This document shows, piece after piece, positions 39,007-39,030 of a stretch of 39,030 nt of DNA. Source of the stretch: an uncultured Faecalibacterium sp. (GTDB lineage Bacteria > Bacillota > Clostridia > Oscillospirales > Ruminococcaceae); NCBI GenBank assembly GCA_934561555.1, contig CAKTGQ010000021.1, forward strand, positions 1 through 39,030, read 5' to 3'. The notes under the pieces were generated by a model. It did not search any database. It was not told where the DNA came from and saw nothing but the letters and a program-made list of their open reading frames with translations. The translations under genes were made by a program, and so were the position numbers. The first letter of the stretch is position 1. Each line of letters opens with the position of its first letter.

Positions 39007-39030
39007 ATGCGAATCAATAGTAGAAAAAAG

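Overview
The window looks like chromosome of a GC-rich gut Firmicute of the Oscillospiraceae/Ruminococcaceae, most like Faecalibacterium or a close relative. The basis is the mix of low-GC-type signals (strong AGGAGG Shine-Dalgarno sites, TTGACA-17-TATAAT promoters) with high-GC coding sequence, the conserved ecfA1-ecfA2-ecfT-truA order, and many copies of a palindromic intergenic repeat ending in AACCCTCTCAG. The genus is inferred from pattern recognition; no search was run. I count 39 protein genes (one cut by the left edge), three tRNA genes, at least seven copies or fragments of the repeat, and a set of clear promoters and terminators.

Layout. 1-1479 (+): the end of a sensor histidine kinase and a secreted protein of unknown function. 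1596-7562 (-): a small membrane protein and a cytoplasmic pectin methylesterase, a full-length SpoIIE-type membrane phosphatase, gltX, and a DUF6773 membrane protein with its Xre regulator. 7720-19074 (-): a long housekeeping block. It runs in transcription order ruvC-ruvA-ruvB-rRNA-type methyltransferase, then ecfA1-ecfA2-ecfT, truA, a DUF5711 protein, a CvpA-like protein and a ClpE-like unfoldase. Repeat elements punctuate it and in two or three places seem to supply the ribosome binding site of the next gene.

19308-20324 (+): tRNA-Val(GAC), followed by a lower-GC two-gene module (a GNAT-like protein and a small partner). A decayed copy of the tRNA 3' end plus terminator closes the module, so it is flanked by a 28-bp perfect direct repeat. 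20446-24783: a small membrane protein, a PPC-domain protein, a GxSxG hydrolase with a twin-arginine-like signal, a LysR regulator and a TraX-like acyltransferase. 25233-25448 (-): two tRNA-Ser genes. 25680-28552 (+): an S24 (LexA/CI-like) repressor with a visible Ala-Gly cleavage site and Ser/Lys dyad, directly ahead of a paired radical-SAM/DNA-metabolism cassette (TIGR03916/TIGR03915 type). This looks like a damage-responsive repair locus.

28553-36695: a regulator with its membrane helix before its HTH, a cyclophilin, an FAD oxidoreductase, a DUF308 protein, a MATE transporter, a cytidylate-kinase-like protein, a C39-like protein that appears to lack the catalytic cysteine, and a DUF624/YesL-like membrane protein. 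36914-38794 (+): a PlsC acyltransferase, a one-helix membrane protein and a small proline-rich protein. The right edge is again repeat sequence, with the last copy broken off at about 39006.

The least explained items are the tRNA-flanked two-gene module, the repeat family and its use as a Shine-Dalgarno donor, the S24 plus radical-SAM locus, and the SpoIIE gene with a terminator-like hairpin over its ribosome binding site.
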